A stretch of 64,000 nucleotides of DNA. Origin: Ferroplasma sp. Its GTDB lineage: Archaea; Thermoplasmatota; Thermoplasmata; Thermoplasmatales; Thermoplasmataceae. The stretch covers positions 930,001 through 994,000 of the forward strand of contig NZ_CP133597.1 in the NCBI RefSeq assembly GCF_031200575.1, in the 5' to 3' direction. The translations under genes were made by a program, and so were the position numbers. A model generated the notes under the pieces. That model saw only the letters and a program-made list of their open reading frames with translations. It was not told the DNA's origin and did not search any database. Of the stretch, positions 1 to 8,778 are shown piece after piece (position 1 is the stretch's first letter; each line of letters starts with the position of its first letter).

Positions 1-618
1 GGTGTATTTATACAGAAGCTCTATTATAAAGGCACCCGCCTCAAATACTATATAATAAATGACAAATACAGTGATATACGCATAGGTATTTTTATTGAAT
101 ATGGCACTTATGAGGAATGTCACTGCCATTATGCTGAGTATAAACAGTATTAGCATCAAAAAAGAGCTAAGAAAATATGTAACAGGTATAGTACCGAGCA
201 GGTAAGTTAAGGTTGCAAGTTCAAATACAATGTATATGCCAATTATGAAAAGTGTTACAGTAAAAGCAGCAAAATACTTTCCAAAGAAGAGTTTATATCT
301 GTTTATTGGAAGTGGGAATATATAATAGGCTGTTTTATTTTCTATTTCACTGGAAATTGCCGGTGAACCGAAAAATACTGAAGCAAATACAGGCACATAA
401 AGCAACACAAGTGTCCATAGATAGTAAAACACTTCTACCTTTATAGAGCTGGGAAAAACCGACCCTCCAAGGAATTTTGGAAGATCATTAACATATTTTA
501 CTGAAAAATACGACATCATGAAGCCTATTATTAGAATCAGAAACAGCATAAGAAAAAAACTTCTCGATCTGTAGTAATTCTTTATGTACTGGAAATAAAT
601 TGTAGATGTTTTAGACAT
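1..618 (-). CDS. ABC-2 type transporter permease (partial, runs off left edge)
   Basis: The gene reads 206 codons without a stop from ATG at 618 to the window edge, so its C-terminus is missing. The product starts MSKTSTIYFQYIKNYYRS, with a basic cytoplasmic start, then a hydrophobic helix (LFLILIIGFMMSYFS). A long extracytoplasmic loop, a second helix, an ENKTAYYIFPLPINRYK segment and several more helices follow. A cytoplasmic segment mentioning 'LP(I/V)xR' before a helix is typical of ABC-2 export permeases, which pair with a separate ATPase. The upstream gene (627-1490) ends 9 nt before this start, so the two are probably co-transcribed. The ATPase is not seen and may lie beyond the left edge. 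Substrate unknown. Confidence 0.75.
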   Translation of the reverse strand, partial: MSKTSTIYFQYIKNYYRSRSFFLMLFLILIIGFMMSYFSVKYVNDLPKFLGGSVFPSSIKVEVFYYLWTLVLLYVPVFASVFFGSPAISSEIENKTAYYIFPLPINRYKLFFGKYFAAFTVTLFIIGIYIVFELATLTYLLGTIPVTYFLSSFLMLILFILSIMAVTFLISAIFNKNTYAYITVFVIYYIVFEAGAFIIELLYKYT

Positions 619-626
619 ATATTTAC

Positions 627-1490
627 CTATAGTGTTGTTGTATTTAAGACTTTAAGCAGCGCAGAAATATTGCCAGTGCCCCTATAAAGTTCAATATGAA
701 TCATATTATTTGTAGTGGTTACTGTATATTTTCCTCCAGTTAAGTTTGTAAATTCATTACTGGAAAGTGCTATTTTAATAAACGATTCGTCAAGAACCAG
801 ATCGTTGTGGCTTGCCGGTATTAAATTGATGTATGTTCTGTTTGCTGTGGAATTAAGCGTTATATAACTAATAGTGGGTACAGTATTGTTAAATTTATAA
901 TACAGTGAAACATTTGCAGTCTGGTTGAAATAACCCCTGTAACCCATAGCATCTTTTGAAGTAAGATGTGATGAAATAGAGGCATTAATTGCATTCTCTT
1001 CTCCGAGAACTATGTAATTACCAGAAGTATCATAAGCAAATATATTGATGCTAGTGTTTAAAAGGTTCCCACTCACATTTCCATTCAGAACATGTCCAAG
1101 CAATCCAGTTAAATTGACGTTTTCCATTTCGTAAACAGTTACATGGTCATATGTTGATGTCTTAACATTAGATCCGGAAAATATGTGTCCACTGTTCCCT
1201 GACAAATCGGCTTTCTGGGAGGATGAAGAAGTTATATTTGAATCGATCAACGCCGCAGATGATATATTTGCAACAATTCCCAGGCTGTTGCCATCCAGGA
1301 AAATATAATATTCAGTTCCATTAGAATTTACAGTAGATATCATAGTTGAATTGCCAGGTATATATTCAAATGGTTGAACAGATGTGGGGACATTTGATTT
1401 GCCATAATATTCATATGCAAAATACGCTGCCGGTGCAATTATTGCAGCAGCAATTATAATCACAACAATTTTGGTTGTCAGGGGTTTCAT
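627..1490 (-). CDS. Membrane-anchored extracytoplasmic protein of unknown function
   Basis: 287 residues. An N-terminal signal anchor (KIVVIIIAAAIIAPAAYFAY, about residues 7-26) is followed by a long Asn/Ser/Thr-rich region with many N-x-S/T sequons, as expected for a glycosylated pseudoperiplasmic domain in an acidophilic archaeon. No second membrane segment and no catalytic motif are visible. It lies 9 nt upstream of an ABC-2 permease gene on the same strand, so it may be an accessory or substrate-binding subunit of that exporter. That role is inferred from position only. I do not recognise the family. Confidence 0.7.
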   Translation of the reverse strand: MKPLTTKIVVIIIAAAIIAPAAYFAYEYYGKSNVPTSVQPFEYIPGNSTMISTVNSNGTEYYIFLDGNSLGIVANISSAALIDSNITSSSSQKADLSGNSGHIFSGSNVKTSTYDHVTVYEMENVNLTGLLGHVLNGNVSGNLLNTSINIFAYDTSGNYIVLGEENAINASISSHLTSKDAMGYRGYFNQTANVSLYYKFNNTVPTISYITLNSTANRTYINLIPASHNDLVLDESFIKIALSSNEFTNLTGGKYTVTTTNNMIHIELYRGTGNISALLKVLNTTTL

Positions 1491-1649
1491 AATTATATAT
1501 ATAAATCAGGCTAAAAAGACTTTTCTAAATTATAAATATTAATATATCAAATTATATACTCCATGTTCCCTGAAGTGTATAATAACTCCCTGTTACAGGG
1601 AAGGCTTTTCGCTTAAGAGTTAAATAGAAAAAAGTGATACTGGTCATAA

Positions 1650-1724
1650 GCTCCGGTGGTGTAGCCAGGCCAAGCATTAGGGACTCTCAATCCCCCGACT
1701 CGGGTCCAAATCCCGGCCGGAGCA
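1650..1724 (+). tRNA. tRNA-Glu (anticodon CTC)
   Basis: The acceptor stem GCTCCGG/CCGGAGC pairs perfectly (1650-1656 with 1717-1723) and is followed by discriminator A at 1724. The overall sequence matches the archaeal tRNA-Glu pattern (GCTCCGGTGGTGTAG start). The seven-base anticodon loop CTCTCAA places CTC at 34-36. There is no intron, and CCA is not encoded. Oddities: the T loop reads TCCAAAT, so the nearly invariant U55 is C; the 27-43 pair is A/C; and 49-65 is a T/G wobble. Either the gene is mildly degenerate or this is a lineage variant. Confidence 0.9.
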
Positions 1725-1819
1725 TGAAATTATGCAGTTGTTAAGTATTGATGGTCAGCTAGGTTGATGGTTTTAATTAATTTAAAAAACCTTATATCGT
1801 ATTAAGTATTAATAATATC

Positions 1820-1978
1820 ATGATAAGCTCTAACAAATATAATAAGATAAGTGTGTATATCAGGAAAGATGAAAAAGCTGTGATAGAGGAGAAAGCCCTT
1901 ATGGAAGGTGTGTCGGTTTCTAGATATCTTGTGCTGGCTGCTTTACATAATAACCTGAATTTTGAAAAATCGAAATAA
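1820..1978 (+). CDS. Small ribbon-helix-helix (CopG/Arc-like) DNA-binding protein
   Basis: A 52-residue product starting MISSNKYNKISVYIRKDEK. The N-terminal strand (KISVYIRKDEKAVI) followed by two short helices (EEKALMEGVSVSRYLVLAAL) fits the ribbon-helix-helix fold, in which the strand of a dimer inserts into the DNA groove. Proteins of this size are common on plasmids and integrated elements and as autorepressors. It lies about 95 nt downstream of tRNA-Glu, with an AT-rich promoter-like region before it (CCTTATATCG around 1790). Family call comes from residue pattern only. Confidence 0.65.
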   Translation: MISSNKYNKISVYIRKDEKAVIEEKALMEGVSVSRYLVLAALHNNLNFEKSK

Positions 1979-2056
1979 AGAAAATTGTAGATTTTTAACT
2001 TCAATAAATTTTGATATATTTCCATAATATTTTCAATAAGCTTTAACAAAAAATTC

Positions 2057-2072
2057 AATTTACACGTAAATT
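2057..2072. promoter_or_regulatory. Inverted repeat upstream of the APC permease
   Basis: AATTTAC-AC-GTAAATT is a perfect 7-bp inverted repeat with a 2-nt centre. It lies about 85 nt upstream of the permease start and 80 nt downstream of the small ribbon-helix-helix gene. Such a site could be an operator for that regulator, but in AT-rich DNA a chance palindrome is possible. Confidence 0.3.
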
Positions 2073-2158
2073 ACATTTATATTGTCAAATTAAATATATA
2101 TGGTATTGTAACCCATAAAGTTTATATATTCCCGATATCTCTATCCTTAAGAGTAAAA

Positions 2159-3541
2159 ATGGAAAATGTCAAAAATCTTAAGGATATAGATATAGAAAGT
2201 AAGAGTAAGCTAACCAGAAGTGTAGGATTCGCCGATATATTTTTTATGTCATTCGGAGGGCAGGCACCTTTTCTTTCAATGTTAACATATGCTACTGCAG
2301 CATTGATACTTACACTGTTCTTTTCTCCGGTGGTCCTTATTATAGGGACATTAGTAGTTTTGATAAATGGAGCCGGAGTTTATTATCTGTCAAGAAAACA
2401 TGATGAGGAGGGAGGATACTTTAACTATGCATATAAATCATTATCACACAGATTCGGTTTTGAAACAGGTTGGTTATACCTATTCTATTCATTACTGTAC
2501 GCTGGAGGTTATATTACCGGCTCGATATTTGTTCTTACATACGTTGTTTCACCTTATATAGTGATTCCACCACTTGTTGCATTCTTAATTGTATTTATTC
2601 CCACAGCAACATTCCTTTTACTGGGTTTAAAGCCTTCATCCAAATATGCTGTGTTTTCTGCAAGCCTGGAATTAATTGTTCTGGTGGTAATTATAGGGGC
2701 AGGTTTTTATGGTGCTCATTTCTTGGTATACAATCCATTTACCAGTATTCCTTCCCCGGCTATAATATTCCTCGGGATATTATTCGCTATCGGGATACCT
2801 ACGGGATACGGTGCAATTACCCCTGTGTCCGGTGAGGTTAAAAATGCTAAAAGAAATGTGGGAAAAGCGGCAATTCTTGTAATAATAATAGGTGGGTCGC
2901 TTGAGGCACTGGTACTCTATTCATTGGTTGACTTCGGAATTGCAACCCATTCATTTTCTGCGTTAGTATCATCCAACGTACCCGTTATTACGATAATGGA
3001 TAGGATAGCAGGGCCCATTGCATTGCCCTTACTTTTATTCGCAGCAATAAATGATGGAATTCTCGGATCGCTGGCATTCTTAACAGCATTCTCACGAAAT
3101 CTGTATGCCATGTCAGAAAGGGGAGTAATCAGCAAGGCTTTAGGGAAATTGCACAGCAAAAGAGGGACTCCTGTCATAGCCGGATTAATAACATTAATCG
3201 CAGCAGCAATAATACTTGTTCCAACGCTGGTATTTGTTAATGCATTTATAATATTCTTGGCACTGGGTTCCATTGCTGGATTAGGCAACTTGATGGTACA
3301 TCTAACTGCAAACTTCTCACTATTCAAGGAAAACCTTGTTAAGGCACAGAGAAGAATAAGGGAATTCGGTGTAGGCCTCCTGGGAATAATAGTATCCGGA
3401 TTTGTTTTCATTTACTCGCTTTTGACATCAGATACATATATGATAGAACTTGTCATGGGCTTTATAATTTTAGGCTTTATAATACTTGAAATACTGGATG
3501 CACATCAGTATGTTAAAACACATACAGAGGTTAACCAGTAA
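2159..3541 (+). CDS. APC-superfamily amino acid permease
   Basis: 460 residues with about 12 predicted membrane helices. It carries the APC signature near the start (SVGFADIFFMSFGGQAPF, about residues 21-38) and a conserved stretch 'GIPTGYGAITPVSGE' around residue 214, then 'NVGKAAILV'. Cytoplasmic-membrane proton- or sodium-coupled uptake of amino acids or related amines is the likely role; the substrate cannot be read from sequence. A TATA-like box (TTTATATATT, 2121-2130) lies about 30 nt before the ATG, consistent with a near-leaderless message. The following gene is a decayed paralogue. Confidence 0.85.
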   Translation: MENVKNLKDIDIESKSKLTRSVGFADIFFMSFGGQAPFLSMLTYATAALILTLFFSPVVLIIGTLVVLINGAGVYYLSRKHDEEGGYFNYAYKSLSHRFGFETGWLYLFYSLLYAGGYITGSIFVLTYVVSPYIVIPPLVAFLIVFIPTATFLLLGLKPSSKYAVFSASLELIVLVVIIGAGFYGAHFLVYNPFTSIPSPAIIFLGILFAIGIPTGYGAITPVSGEVKNAKRNVGKAAILVIIIGGSLEALVLYSLVDFGIATHSFSALVSSNVPVITIMDRIAGPIALPLLLFAAINDGILGSLAFLTAFSRNLYAMSERGVISKALGKLHSKRGTPVIAGLITLIAAAIILVPTLVFVNAFIIFLALGSIAGLGNLMVHLTANFSLFKENLVKAQRRIREFGVGLLGIIVSGFVFIYSLLTSDTYMIELVMGFIILGFIILEILDAHQYVKTHTEVNQ

Positions 3542-3628
3542 TATTTTTAATTTTTGATGGAATGAATCAAATGAATAAACAATATAATTATTTAGGAGTT
3601 GTTCAAATATAGATATGAAGATAAAATC

Positions 3629-4951
3629 ATGAAAAATAATAGTGATACCATTACAGATAAATGAAAAAATTTGGAAAAGAAATTATCATTCCCCGAACTA
3701 TTTTTTATATAGTTTAGGGGTCAGGCGCATTTATTTCATTGCTAACATTCGGGGCCGTAATGATTGCCATGGTAGGAACTGCCGGAGCATTCGCCATGAT
3801 GATCGCTACAACTGTAGTATTCTTCAATGGGATAGAGATATATTTCCTTTCAAGAAGATACCATAGAAGTGGGGGATATTATATATAAGCTCTTTACGGA
3901 CTGTCAGGTGGACTCGGCTTAGAAACAGGATGGTCCTATCTATTATATGCCCTTGCGTATGGAGGCACATTGCTGGCTGGTTGTGCCTATGTTTTATCAT
4001 ATGTCCTGGGTATGGGTATCAGCCAGATTCTTACAGTATTTATCGTGACTCTACTGGCTTCTACAATGGTAATAGACGGCATAAAGGTCTCAGCAAAATA
4101 TGCCATGGTAACGTCAACAATAGAGATAGCAATAATGGTTGCACTATCTATAATATTTCTACACATTTCAGGCTGACATTTCTATAACCGCCTAATATAT
4201 TCGCCATACCTTCTTGTTGCAGTCATATTCGGCCCGGGAATTCCAACAGGCTATGGATCAATAGCCCCACTTGGCGGGGGTGCAAAGGCTAGCAAGGCAA
4301 TAGGTCGGACTGTGATTACAGTGGTTATATTTGGGGTCCTCCTTGCAACATTATTCTTTTAGTCACTGGATTCAATGGATTTTACCGGAAATTTGATACT
4401 TTACCTCATAACACATTTCGGAATACCGGGAATAATAATAGTCCCTATCATAGCATTGAACGAGGGATTCTCGGAGGCATTGCGTATATACTGGCCAATT
4501 CAAGAACTTTCGGTACAATGAGCGAAGATGGAAGATTTCCTAAAATATTTTCTAAAAAATATAATAGTAAGCCGGTGTTATATGAGCTGCTCATGGATGC
4601 GATATTTGTTATTGTTCTGGGCTGGATGACACACTTCAGGGGATTATATGCAACATTTCTCTCCCTTGGCGCATTGACAGGCCTGACGAACCTTATCATA
4701 CATTATTCTATAGATTTTCCCCGATTAAAATTGCGACCAGGAGAGCAAAAAGGAGCATAAAAGAGCTTACCGCTGGTATTGTTGCTGTTGTAATATCGAT
4801 ATTTATATTAATAGATTCCCTGCCCGGTATACCTATGACTATACAGTATCTTTTCTTTGCCTGGATAATCATAAGGTTTCCCTATCCGGAAACCTTTGCA
4901 TCGTCAGGGAAACATCTAAAGGTATCCCGCCAGCTTAATTTTTCCTTTTGA
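3629..4951 (+). pseudogene. Decayed APC-family permease (paralogue of the preceding gene)
   Basis: Joined across frames, the translation parallels the gene at 2159-3541: LEKKLSFPELFFI-stop-FRGQA, then FISLLTFGAV, LSRRYHRSGGYY, GLETGWSYLLYALAYGG, GPGIPTGYGSIAPLGGG, then MSEDGRFPKIFSKK and a C-terminal helix ending near 4951. Disruptions include a stop after 10 codons of the apparent start, in-frame stops near 3711, 3886 and 4362, another at 4174-4176, and frameshifts near 3725 and 4465. The longest open pieces are only 65-80 codons. It cannot encode a full transporter. Tandem duplication or repeated acquisition followed by decay is the simplest account. Confidence 0.88.
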
Positions 4952-4983
4952 TTATTTATTTTTTAAAACATATGCAGTATATA

Positions 4984-5544
4984 TCAGTGCAGTTTGGAAT
5001 CCACAAGCTTCATCAATCTAATAGCCTTTTCTGGAGCAATTTTTGAGACGGCTCCCTGTGTTGAAATTGCACAGTTATTATCCCTCATTTCCTGAAATGA
5101 AATTATATTATTAGTAAGATTATAAATATCCCTTAGCATATAATTCATGCCTTTACGCTTTTTATCAGCAATACTTTCATTTTTAATATTATCTGTATTT
5201 CCGAAGAACCATATTTCTGAAAAGTATATCTTTATGGGCCTGTATCCCTCAGGCGTGAAAGCACCATCCGGAGGCTCCCTGTCAATAATTCTCTTATCAG
5301 AAAGTATTCCGGCACCGATTATGCCTGTTTTAATTCCCGGATCTGCAGGCAAATATTCCTGCTTCATAGAATGAAATACGAAAACGTCTCCAATTTTGAA
5401 AGAACTATATGCCTTCTCAGTTTTGTCATATCGCCTGAATCCCCACGACCTCAAATTGTACGTTTTTAGCCAGTCACAGGGTGGGCCAGTAATTTTTCTG
5501 ATATCTCTTTTAACTGCATATTCAAAGAATTCTTTGCCATTCAT
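4984..5544 (-). CDS. PUA/EVE-like domain protein (tentative)
   Basis: 186 residues, no membrane segment. The central part (FKIGDVFVFHSM, then TGIIGAGILSDKRI, then YRPIKIYFSEIWFFG) has the alternation of strands seen in PUA-superfamily EVE/ASCH-type domains, which bind modified bases or RNA. A C-terminal helical part (about 115-186) contains the motif-like 'GAVSKIAPEKAIRLMKLV'. The family assignment is pattern-based and uncertain. It stands alone between the permease pseudogene and a divergent membrane protein. Confidence 0.5.
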   Translation of the reverse strand: MNGKEFFEYAVKRDIRKITGPPCDWLKTYNLRSWGFRRYDKTEKAYSSFKIGDVFVFHSMKQEYLPADPGIKTGIIGAGILSDKRIIDREPPDGAFTPEGYRPIKIYFSEIWFFGNTDNIKNESIADKKRKGMNYMLRDIYNLTNNIISFQEMRDNNCAISTQGAVSKIAPEKAIRLMKLVDSKLH

Positions 5545-5624
5545 ATTTCATTTATTAGATCACTGCACATATATCTTTTTAAATTTTAACCCTCAATCGG
5601 GAAGCCACATGGTTTAGCTGTAGG

Positions 5625-6716
5625 ATGTCACCATTAGATAAACGAGTAATATTATTAATGCTTATTATATACCGGAGCATGGCATATAAAGGACTGGACT
5701 CTGGATGGTTTCCCGTTGTTCTCGGCACACTTTCCATCTCGCTTGCCTTCTTTATTATATATCTGGTATTCCATAACCAGCTAATTTTTGATGTTGGCAA
5801 GTTGATTTATTTCATAGTCCTGGCATTTTTTGCCTTTGTATTTGCATCATGGGTATACCGCTATATAAAAAATAAAAAGTTGATAATTGAGGACTATAAT
5901 GATATGACAAAACTCAGTTTTCTTGCCTTTCTCGGGGTTCTATATTATGCCATTGCCTTTTTCTATACCGCTTATATTGGGATAAGCTCGTTTGTGGCAT
6001 ATTTATTTCTTTATCTGTTTGTATTCTTCTACTTATTCGTAATAGTTGTAAATATTGTGCTCAATTACAATTTGTATACCAATAAATACAGCTTTGATAA
6101 GGTTACATATGCTATACTTGTACCATCTATTGTCCTCAGTGCAAACATTATTTTAACCTCTGTACTGCTTACACCCCCGATTGCAGGATACTACACTGCA
6201 AACATATTGAAAACAGTATATGTAATGACCATGGTTGCCTTTGGAATATCCTTATTCCAGTTTTTATTCGTTGGAATATCTGCATACATATCCCATATAA
6301 GTAACAGGCCAAATTACCTCCAGGCATCACCGGCTGCAATGATCCCTGTGGGTGCATCAAGCATGCTCATCATAAATATAATGTTCATGCCCCAGTTCAA
6401 TTATATAGGAATTTTTCAGGTTCCTGCCGATCTTACCGTGGATTTTTCTATGATGCTCTGGGGTTTTGACCTATTCCTGTTTTTAGTATCTGCTGCAATA
6501 GCCATTACCCATATAAAATATCGGCAGTCCATGACTGTCTGGGCTTATGTATTCCCTGTAGGTGTTTCTACTTTTTCTGATTACATGCTCTGGGATTACA
6601 CAAAACTTCAGTTATTTACCTATTCTATTATAATTTTCACTGGGGGCTTAATAATACTGTATATTTATGCATGGATAAACACTTATTATCTCCATAAGGC
6701 AATCTCTAAAAAATAA
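5625..6716 (+). CDS. TDT-family (TehA/Mae1/SLAC1-like) transporter
   Basis: 363 residues, about ten membrane helices. The start of helix 1 (DSGWFPVVLGTLSISLA), 'SPAAMIPVGASSMLI' in the middle and 'MTVWAYVFPVGVSTFSDYM' near the C-terminus match the tellurite-resistance/dicarboxylate transporter family, which moves small anions such as malate or sulfite. Two starts are possible: ATG at 5625, or ATG at 5679 (MAYKGLDSGWFP), preceded by GGAG and closer to the usual family start. The stop is 6 nt before proS, suggesting co-transcription. Substrate unknown. Confidence 0.65.
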   Translation: MSPLDKRVILLMLIIYRSMAYKGLDSGWFPVVLGTLSISLAFFIIYLVFHNQLIFDVGKLIYFIVLAFFAFVFASWVYRYIKNKKLIIEDYNDMTKLSFLAFLGVLYYAIAFFYTAYIGISSFVAYLFLYLFVFFYLFVIVVNIVLNYNLYTNKYSFDKVTYAILVPSIVLSANIILTSVLLTPPIAGYYTANILKTVYVMTMVAFGISLFQFLFVGISAYISHISNRPNYLQASPAAMIPVGASSMLIINIMFMPQFNYIGIFQVPADLTVDFSMMLWGFDLFLFLVSAAIAITHIKYRQSMTVWAYVFPVGVSTFSDYMLWDYTKLQLFTYSIIIFTGGLIILYIYAWINTYYLHKAISKK

Positions 6717-6722
6717 TATATA

Positions 6723-8135
6723 ATGGTTAAAGATAAATGCAGAATGGAAAACAAAAAAACCGATTTCAGTGAATGGTACAATGAGATTATAGATATTGCA
6801 AAACTCAGTGACAAGCGTTATTTGATAAAGGGAATGAATGTATGGTTACCATATGGATTAAAAATCATGCATTCTATTGACAGTTTGCTAAGGGATTATT
6901 CCGAAGAAAGTGGCATAGAGGAGGTAAGTTTTCCTGTTCTTATATCCAGAGAGCAGCTGGAAGTGGAATTCGAGCATGTTAAAGGATTTGAAAATGAAAT
7001 ATACTGGGTTACAAAGGGTGGAACCAATCCTCTGGACATAGACCTTGCACTGAGGCCGACAAGCGAGGCCGCCATGTACACCATGTTCCCACTCTGGATA
7101 AGGTCACATACGGATTTGCCCTTCAGGATTTATCAGATTGTTAGCGTTTACAGATACGAAACCAAACATACCCGGTCCTTCATACGTGTGCGGGAAATCC
7201 ACTTTTATGAGGCACATACTGCGCATAAAGATTTTGAGGATGCAGAAAGGCAGATGGAGGATTACATAAAAATAATGGACCGGCTTGCCGATGATCTCTG
7301 CATAAACTTTTCAATGGATATAAGGCCGGACTGGGATAAGTTTCCAGGAGCAATGTACTCTGTTGCCTTCGATACGCCCATGCCCGGATCAAGGTCACTT
7401 CAGATAGGGACAATACATGAATATGGACAGAATTTCGCAAAAAATTATGGAATAAAATACCTTGATGAGGAGGGCAACATGAACCTTGTTTCCCAGACCA
7501 CGTTCGGTTTAAGTGAGAGGCTGCTTGCTGCAGTAATAGGAATTCATGGTGATGATAAGGGCCTGGTGCTGCCATACAGGCTTGCTCCAGTCCAGGTTGT
7601 CATAGTTCCCATACCTGGCGACGATTATGAAAACATAATAAATTATTCAGAGACAGTGATGAAACAATTAAAATCCATGGGAATAAGATGCCAGATAGAT
7701 GAACGTGAGTATACGCCTGGATACAAGTACAACGACTGGGAAATGAAGGGCGTTCCGCTGAGAATAGAAATTGGCAAAAGGGAATTTGAGGATAATACAC
7801 TTACATTATCCATGAGGACCAGAAGGAAAAAAATAAAAATTTCCCTGGATGAATTAAATAACATATACAGTTACCTTCAGGGAGTTAATGAGGATATAAA
7901 GAAACATGCATTTGAATTCTATAATGAGAACAGGGTCTTTATAGACAGCATTGATAATATAAAGGAGGACAGAATGGTAACAGCGTACTGGTGCGGCAGA
8001 AAGGAATGCTCGGATAGAATAGAGGCATTGTCTGAGAAGACTGCACTGGGGACTGTGCGTGGCATGAATAAATCCGGGCCATGCATAGTTTGTGGCAAAC
8101 CAGGGAAATTATCTGCCTTTTCAAGGACATACTGA
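6723..8135 (+). CDS. proS: Proline--tRNA ligase, archaeal type
   Basis: Charges tRNA-Pro with proline in the cytoplasm. The 470-residue product has the class II catalytic core: motif 1 region with 'EEVSFPVLI', 'LALRPTSEAAMYTMF', motif 2 'RSFIRVREIHFYEAHTAH', and motif 3 region 'SQTTFGLSERLLAAVIGIHGD'. An anticodon-binding domain follows ('LAPVQVVIVPIP'). A C-terminal zinc-type domain with CGRKEC and CIVC ends in Tyr, all typical of archaeal/eukaryal ProRS without the bacterial editing insertion. A second in-frame ATG lies at 6744 and could be the real start. The HAD gene begins 1 nt after the stop. Confidence 0.95.
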   Translation: MVKDKCRMENKKTDFSEWYNEIIDIAKLSDKRYLIKGMNVWLPYGLKIMHSIDSLLRDYSEESGIEEVSFPVLISREQLEVEFEHVKGFENEIYWVTKGGTNPLDIDLALRPTSEAAMYTMFPLWIRSHTDLPFRIYQIVSVYRYETKHTRSFIRVREIHFYEAHTAHKDFEDAERQMEDYIKIMDRLADDLCINFSMDIRPDWDKFPGAMYSVAFDTPMPGSRSLQIGTIHEYGQNFAKNYGIKYLDEEGNMNLVSQTTFGLSERLLAAVIGIHGDDKGLVLPYRLAPVQVVIVPIPGDDYENIINYSETVMKQLKSMGIRCQIDEREYTPGYKYNDWEMKGVPLRIEIGKREFEDNTLTLSMRTRRKKIKISLDELNNIYSYLQGVNEDIKKHAFEFYNENRVFIDSIDNIKEDRMVTAYWCGRKECSDRIEALSEKTALGTVRGMNKSGPCIVCGKPGKLSAFSRTY

Positions 8136-8136
8136 C

Positions 8137-8778
8137 ATGATAAAACTTGTATTTTTTGATATGGATGGCGTGCTTACTGTTGAAAAAAGCAGCTGGTTCT
8201 ATGTCAATAACAAACTGGGAATAAATAACCGTGAAAATTATATGAAATACATGAAAGGAGAACTGCCATATTCTGATTTCTTCCGGTGTGATTTAAAAGC
8301 ATGGATGGTAAAATATCCGGGCATTAAGGGCAACTACATTAAAAGTATGCTCAATGAAATCAAGCTGGTAAAGGGGCTTGGGAAAACAATGAAATACCTG
8401 AAAGACAAAAATATAATTTCTGTGATTGTATCAGGCGGGATATCATGGCTTTCAGATCGTATTGCCAGTGATTATGGAATAAATGAAGCATACGCAAATA
8501 AAATATACTGTGATGACAATGGTTGTATAATCCCGGATGGAAATATTCAGGTAGATCCCTCAAACAAGGATTATATTATGGAAAAGATCATGGCGAAATA
8601 CGGAATCGGTCCTGAGGAATGTATTGCCGTAGGAGATTCTGAATCAGATTATTCAATGTACAGGGCAGTCCCCAATTTCATAGCATTTAACTCAGACAGT
8701 GATTTATTACTGAAAATATCCAGCGCAAGAATGGAAAATGATTTGAGCGGACTTATAAAATTTCTGGAATCATATTAG
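8137..8778 (+). CDS. HAD-family phosphatase, phosphoserine-phosphatase-like
   Basis: 213 residues. Catalytic motif I is FFDMDGVLT at the very N-terminus (nucleophile and acid/base Asp). Motif II is IVSGG, motif III Lys is in SNKDYIM, and motif IV is VGDSESD. A helical cap follows motif I. These match the HAD-IB group that includes SerB, so dephosphorylation of phosphoserine or a similar small phosphate ester is likely. The ATG at 8137 puts motif I at residue 4 as usual; a longer reading frame starting at 8092 inside proS is improbable. The last 9 nt overlap the 3' end of the convergent asd gene. Confidence 0.8.
   Translation: MIKLVFFDMDGVLTVEKSSWFYVNNKLGINNRENYMKYMKGELPYSDFFRCDLKAWMVKYPGIKGNYIKSMLNEIKLVKGLGKTMKYLKDKNIISVIVSGGISWLSDRIASDYGINEAYANKIYCDDNGCIIPDGNIQVDPSNKDYIMEKIMAKYGIGPEECIAVGDSESDYSMYRAVPNFIAFNSDSDLLLKISSARMENDLSGLIKFLESY

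Noticed and set aside
2470-2835. Overlapping long frames inside the APC permease gene (and similar frames inside proS, asd, MFS genes)
   Set aside because: They lie within well-supported genes on another frame or strand and show no protein-like pattern.
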